A DNA stretch of 64,000 bases from an uncultured Muribaculaceae bacterium (GTDB taxonomy: Bacteria > Bacteroidota > Bacteroidia > Bacteroidales > Muribaculaceae): assembly GCA_910579605.1 (NCBI GenBank), contig CAJTUG010000001.1, positions 38,148 through 102,147 on the forward strand, read 5' to 3'. How positions within the stretch are numbered: position 1 is the stretch's first letter; each line of letters begins with the position of its first letter. The notes under the pieces were generated by a model. The model did not search any database and was not told the origin of the DNA. It worked only from the letters and a program-made list of their open reading frames with translations. Positions 60,922-64,000 of this stretch are shown here, piece by piece. Position numbers and translations under genes: made by a program.

Positions 60922-61953
60922 TTAAAGGAACATCGGGGCAAGATATTTAGCCATCAGGCAGCCGCCGCCTAAAAGCCACATCCAGAGGATGAATGCTAAA
61001 AGGAATGGTTTGGCTCCGGCTTTTTTGAATTTATCGATACTTGTTTCTGCACCCAAGGCAGCCATGGCCATAGTGAGGAGGAATGTGTCGATATAGTTGA
61101 TGACATCTATTACGGCTGTCGGTAACAGGTTGAGAGAGTTGAAGCCGATAACCGCAAGGAAGCCCAAGGCAAACCAGGGAATAGCAACTTTGCCACCTTT
61201 CGCTTCTGTGCCACTGTTTTTTGCGGTAGAAGCAACCCACCAGCCCAACACCAAGAGCACCGGTACAAGCAACATTACTCGTATCATCTTTACGATGATA
61301 GAAACATTGGCAATGTTGCCTCCCATAGCGTTTCCTGCCCCTACGGCGTGAGCTACTTCGTGGAGTGTAGAGCCTGAGAAAATACCCATCTGGTCGGCAT
61401 CAAGATTTAGTATGCCCGCACGGTAGGCAATAGGGTAGAGAAACATGGATATCGTTCCGAAAATAACCACAGTCGCCACTGCTACTGCAGTTTTATATGG
61501 CTTGGTTTTAATCGTGGCTTCAGCTCCAAGAACTGCCGCAGCACCGCAAATACCGCTTCCTACGGAGGTGAGAAGGGCTAAATCGCGATCCATTTTCAAT
61601 AATTTACCAATGGCAACACCGCCAAGGATAGTGACTGTCACAACTATCGCATCTATAAGTATGCCGGCGACACCTACGGCTGCAATGTCTTGGAAAGTGA
61701 GGCGGAAACCATAGAGGATAATGCCAAGACGTAAAATCTTTTTAGAAGAGAACTGTATGCCGGGCACCCATGTTTCCGGAAGGTGGTTTCTGAGGCTGTT
61801 TGCATAAATCATACCCAAAATGATACCAATAATCATAGGGCTGAAACTTAATTCTTGGAAAATTTGGGCGCTGCCTATATAGAAGGCTGCACAAGCAAAG
61901 AGAGCTATGAGGAGTACTCCGTGGAGCATACTGCTTCGTTTTTCTGTCAGCAT
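60922..61953 (-). CDS. YeiH family putative sulfate/anion exporter
   Basis: 343 residues, about ten membrane helices, of the Cons_hypoth698/YeiH family. Motifs GILYGFRLTFQDI, GSGICGAAAVLGAEATIK and FSGSTLHEVAHAVGAGNAMG are diagnostic. Predicted to export sulfate or related anions in the family; not proven. In operon between DUF2461 and Dpm1-like genes. Confidence 0.9.
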   Translation of the reverse strand: MLTEKRSSMLHGVLLIALFACAAFYIGSAQIFQELSFSPMIIGIILGMIYANSLRNHLPETWVPGIQFSSKKILRLGIILYGFRLTFQDIAAVGVAGILIDAIVVTVTILGGVAIGKLLKMDRDLALLTSVGSGICGAAAVLGAEATIKTKPYKTAVAVATVVIFGTISMFLYPIAYRAGILNLDADQMGIFSGSTLHEVAHAVGAGNAMGGNIANVSIIVKMIRVMLLVPVLLVLGWWVASTAKNSGTEAKGGKVAIPWFALGFLAVIGFNSLNLLPTAVIDVINYIDTFLLTMAMAALGAETSIDKFKKAGAKPFLLAFILWMWLLGGGCLMAKYLAPMFL

Positions 61954-61973
61954 GGAAAATTGTGCTTTATTGA

Positions 61974-62636
61974 TTATTCGTCTATTGAGTAGTTTATAAA
62001 ATCGTTGAGCGGTTTAAGGAGTTTAAAGAGCTTAGCTGCTTCTTCCGGCCAATTTGGATTGTCAAAAAATTCTCTTTTCAGGTAGTGGGCTTTGCCATAT
62101 TCTGTGAGTCTCAGCAGCTCTATCTGCGGATGGTTGCGGTCGTAGCCCTGGGGAGCTGTCTTGAGTTTTCGCCCTTCCCATCCGGGAAAATATTTTTGCA
62201 ATTCAGGCTTTGATATTATGTCATTGAATTCGTCGAGATTGTCGAGTATCGCCTTCCGCAGTTTTTTAAGCACATTCCCCTCGGGCATCCATATGCCGCC
62301 ATAAAGGGCACATTCATCTGCGCCTTGGTGGAAATAATAACAGGCACGGTCGCAATGCCGGCCGGTAGGCGATATCAAAGCCGAAAAATATGTTTTATAT
62401 GGAGTTTTATCGGGCGAAAAACGGGTGTCGCGGTAGATGCGGTACAAGCATTCTTTGGCCTCCAAATATCTGAACGCCGGTTCGTATTCTTTCATACAAT
62501 CTATCAAGCGTTGCAGGTCTGCAATCCAGAAAGCCCTCAGTTCATCGTATTCTTGGCGATTGGCGGCAAACCAAGCCCTGTCGTTGTTTTGTGCCAGATT
62601 TTCAAGGAAATGGAAAAGGCGAGGTGCGTAGGTCAT
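61974..62636 (-). CDS. DUF2461 family protein
   Basis: 220 residues from ATG 62636, which forms a 4-bp ATGA overlap with the stop of the upstream gene and so is chosen over ATG 62651. Motifs LAQNNDRAWFAANRQEYD, CLYRIYRDTRFSPDKTPYKTYFSA and PGWEGRKLKTAPQGYDRNHPQIELLRL are the family core. Function not known. Confidence 0.88.
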   Translation of the reverse strand: MTYAPRLFHFLENLAQNNDRAWFAANRQEYDELRAFWIADLQRLIDCMKEYEPAFRYLEAKECLYRIYRDTRFSPDKTPYKTYFSALISPTGRHCDRACYYFHQGADECALYGGIWMPEGNVLKKLRKAILDNLDEFNDIISKPELQKYFPGWEGRKLKTAPQGYDRNHPQIELLRLTEYGKAHYLKREFFDNPNWPEEAAKLFKLLKPLNDFINYSIDE

Positions 62637-62959
62637 TTTATGTCCTCCCATTCTATGTCGGAGATCTGTTCCTCAGCAGCGAAATGTGTTGTAGCATTGT
62701 CGGTTGTTGTATCCTGCTGCTCAACTGAGATCTCTGTGAAATTAATATATTCGCCCACTCTGGGGTCTATTTTCTTTTTTTTGCGTCTCGGGGCAGTATG
62801 GTCAGGCTGCCGCTGGCGCTGGGTATCTGTGCCGAAAAATTGCGAAAACAAATCGTTTTGCATATTCCGCATCCTGCGCCTGAGATTCCATAGCTTAAAA
62901 GCTCCGTATGCTACAGGGAAAATTATGAAAAAGAAAAGTATAAAGAGGAGGATCGTCAT
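62633..62959 (-). CDS. DUF4834 small membrane protein
   Basis: 108 residues: an N-terminal membrane helix (about 1-22), a basic linker (RRKKKKIDPRVGEYINFTEI) and an acidic, Thr-rich tail. Belongs to a Bacteroidetes-specific family without known role. Coupled to the DUF2461 gene by an ATGA overlap, so the two may act together. Confidence 0.75.
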   Translation of the reverse strand: MTILLFILFFFIIFPVAYGAFKLWNLRRRMRNMQNDLFSQFFGTDTQRQRQPDHTAPRRKKKKIDPRVGEYINFTEISVEQQDTTTDNATTHFAAEEQISDIEWEDIK

Positions 62960-63016
62960 ATACTCAATAGATTATAGAAAAAAAACGGCTTTGGCGGCCG
63001 AGGATAAATCCACGTG

Positions 63017-63721
63017 TCAGATTTTGCTCTGGCGGAAAATTGAAAGAAGGAAATAGAGGACAATGGTCCATGCCAGGCCCGATAAGCCATAAATGGCAAC
63101 AAAGAAAATTGCTGCTGCAATTATAACATATCTGTAAAGGTTCTCGTGGAGGTCGAAATTCTTGAATTTGAGAGAGAACATTTTGAATCGCGCTGTCATG
63201 GACAACGAAACCAAAACTATGAGAATTACCATGACTGCGGTGCCGGGATAGAAGCCATGGCTTGAAATCCAACCGTAAGTGCCAATCCAGAAAATGGCAT
63301 TTGCGGGTATAGGTAAACCGCGGAAATAGGTTGTTTGTTCGGAATCATTGTTGAATTTTGCCAATCGCAGTGCTCCGCAAACCGGAATCATCAAAGCTGC
63401 AAAGCATAGCCACGGTGTTGCAGAGTATTGAAGCATTGTGTTGAGTATCAACATGCCCGGAGCAACTCCGAAACTCACTAAATCGGATAACGAGTCAAGA
63501 TCTTTCCCCAATGGTGAAAACGAAGTCAACATTCTTGCCGATGCCCCATCCATGAAATCAAATAAAGCTGCTGCCGCTATGGCTATGATACACCACCAAG
63601 CACCCGTCAGCGGGCCTATAGTATCGTTGAGGTGGAAAGCCATGAATATTGCCACGCATCCCGACAAGAGGTTGAGGCAAGTTATGGAATTTGGTGTCAG
63701 CGATTTAACGCGCTTAAGCAT
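63017..63721 (-). CDS. pssA: CDP-diacylglycerol--serine O-phosphatidyltransferase
   Basis: 234 residues with several membrane helices and the full CDP-alcohol transferase signature DGASAR...G...D...D ([20 protein letters not shown] and on). Makes phosphatidylserine from CDP-diacylglycerol. Overlaps psd upstream by 8 bp: the two make phosphatidylethanolamine in sequence. Confidence 0.94.
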   Translation of the reverse strand: MLKRVKSLTPNSITCLNLLSGCVAIFMAFHLNDTIGPLTGAWWCIIAIAAAALFDFMDGASARMLTSFSPLGKDLDSLSDLVSFGVAPGMLILNTMLQYSATPWLCFAALMIPVCGALRLAKFNNDSEQTTYFRGLPIPANAIFWIGTYGWISSHGFYPGTAVMVILIVLVSLSMTARFKMFSLKFKNFDLHENLYRYVIIAAAIFFVAIYGLSGLAWTIVLYFLLSIFRQSKI

Positions 63722-64000
63722 TGTCTAAGTTTATGTTTGGGCGAAGGCGGCCCACTTCTGTGATACCTCCTATTGTCTTGTCGCCGATTTTTACATATAT
63801 TTCTGTGCCGAGGGGGAGGAATATGTCTACTCTTGAGCCAAACTTAATAAAGCCCAAATGATCTTCTATGGAGGCCTCTACGCCTTTTTTTGCGTATGTT
63901 ACGATTCTGCGCGCCATGGCGCCGGCAATCTGCCTCACTAAAATGTCCTGGCCATCTGGTGTGCGGATCACTATGGAAGATCTTTCGTTTTCGGTGCTTG
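63714..64000 (-). CDS. psd: Phosphatidylserine decarboxylase, 5' end cut by window edge
   Basis: The C-terminal 95 residues are visible, open to the window edge, ending [12 protein letters not shown]. The processing site FGSRVD (Ser becoming the pyruvoyl group) and [11 protein letters not shown] are intact. Decarboxylates phosphatidylserine to phosphatidylethanolamine. A short form like that of Bacteroidetes and Archaea is expected (about 220 residues). First known gene of the operon. Confidence 0.92.
   Translation of the reverse strand, partial: STENERSSIVIRTPDGQDILVRQIAGAMARRIVTYAKKGVEASIEDHLGFIKFGSRVDIFLPLGTEIYVKIGDKTIGGITEVGRLRPNINLDNA

Noticed and set aside
1..64000. CRISPR arrays, tRNA, rRNA or insertion sequences
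   Set aside because: None found on reading both strands of all gaps; inverted repeats seen are terminators or small operators.

Overview
This window is chromosomal DNA of a member of the order Bacteroidales, most like the Muribaculaceae/Bacteroides group. The signs are a SusC/SusD pair, a fused SecDF, families largely restricted to Bacteroidetes (DUF3822, DUF4834, a GldE-type CNNM/CBS protein), BACON and SusE/F-like lipoproteins, and promoters of the Bacteroides form (TTTG, about 20 bp, TAnnTTTG) with no strong Shine-Dalgarno sites. Species cannot be fixed from sequence alone. I saw no rRNA, tRNA, CRISPR array, insertion sequence or phage gene.

Layout. 1-10.2 kb: a truncated Xaa-Pro aminopeptidase, YraN, a small LEA-like helical protein, SecDF, and a two-gene unit of a large TPR protein and a plug-less outer-membrane barrel. 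10.5-13.8 kb: an acidic lipoprotein, an orphan macro-domain protein, signal peptidase I and a WbqC-family protein. 14.0-20.5 kb: an ECF-type sigma factor divergent from a five-gene efflux operon (ATPase, two MacB-like permeases, MacA-like adaptor, TolC-like channel); three 15-bp repeats lie in the gap between them. 20.5-30.2 kb: recO, an acyltransferase, rplU-rpmA, an unrecognised Cys-rich protein, an S1/P1 nuclease, glyS, LemA, an FKBP lipoprotein, DUF3822-rsmD, and a VKOR protein followed by a 42-residue peptide gene. 30.2-37.0 kb, minus strand: GldE-like, LptC, a FadL-like barrel, CoaX, then TonB-ExbD-ExbB-PdxJ. 37.1-42.2 kb, plus strand: an orphan ACT-like protein, NadK, a YgjP-type metalloprotease and a secreted alpha-amylase. 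42.3-46.9 kb: serS, YqeY and a KtrA/KtrB-type potassium uptake pair. 47.0-58.6 kb: a second secreted GH13 enzyme, then a polysaccharide utilisation locus (susC, susD, surface glycan-binding lipoprotein, GH16 with BACON, GH5). 58.8-64.0 kb: pyrC, dolichol-phosphate-mannose-synthase-like, YeiH, DUF2461, DUF4834, pssA and a truncated psd, all minus strand.

How parts work together. The utilisation locus reads as beta-glucan capture (binding lipoproteins), surface or periplasmic cleavage (GH16, GH5) and TonB-driven import (SusC/SusD); the TonB-ExbB-ExbD set at 34-36 kb could energise it. The two amylases on either side of serS/Trk have signal peptides and C-terminal tails like type IX secretion sorting domains, so they may follow a different export route from the lipoprotein hydrolases. 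A strong hairpin with a T-run separates the binding genes from the hydrolase genes in the locus and probably lowers hydrolase expression.

Most of the window is ordinary core genome. The items most worth a second look are the 42-residue peptide gene overlapping the VKOR gene, the perfect 20-bp palindrome on the promoter of the second amylase, the 15-bp repeats between the sigma factor and the efflux operon, and the orphan ACT domain that has lost its CBS partner and has a possible frameshift in a CCCC run.
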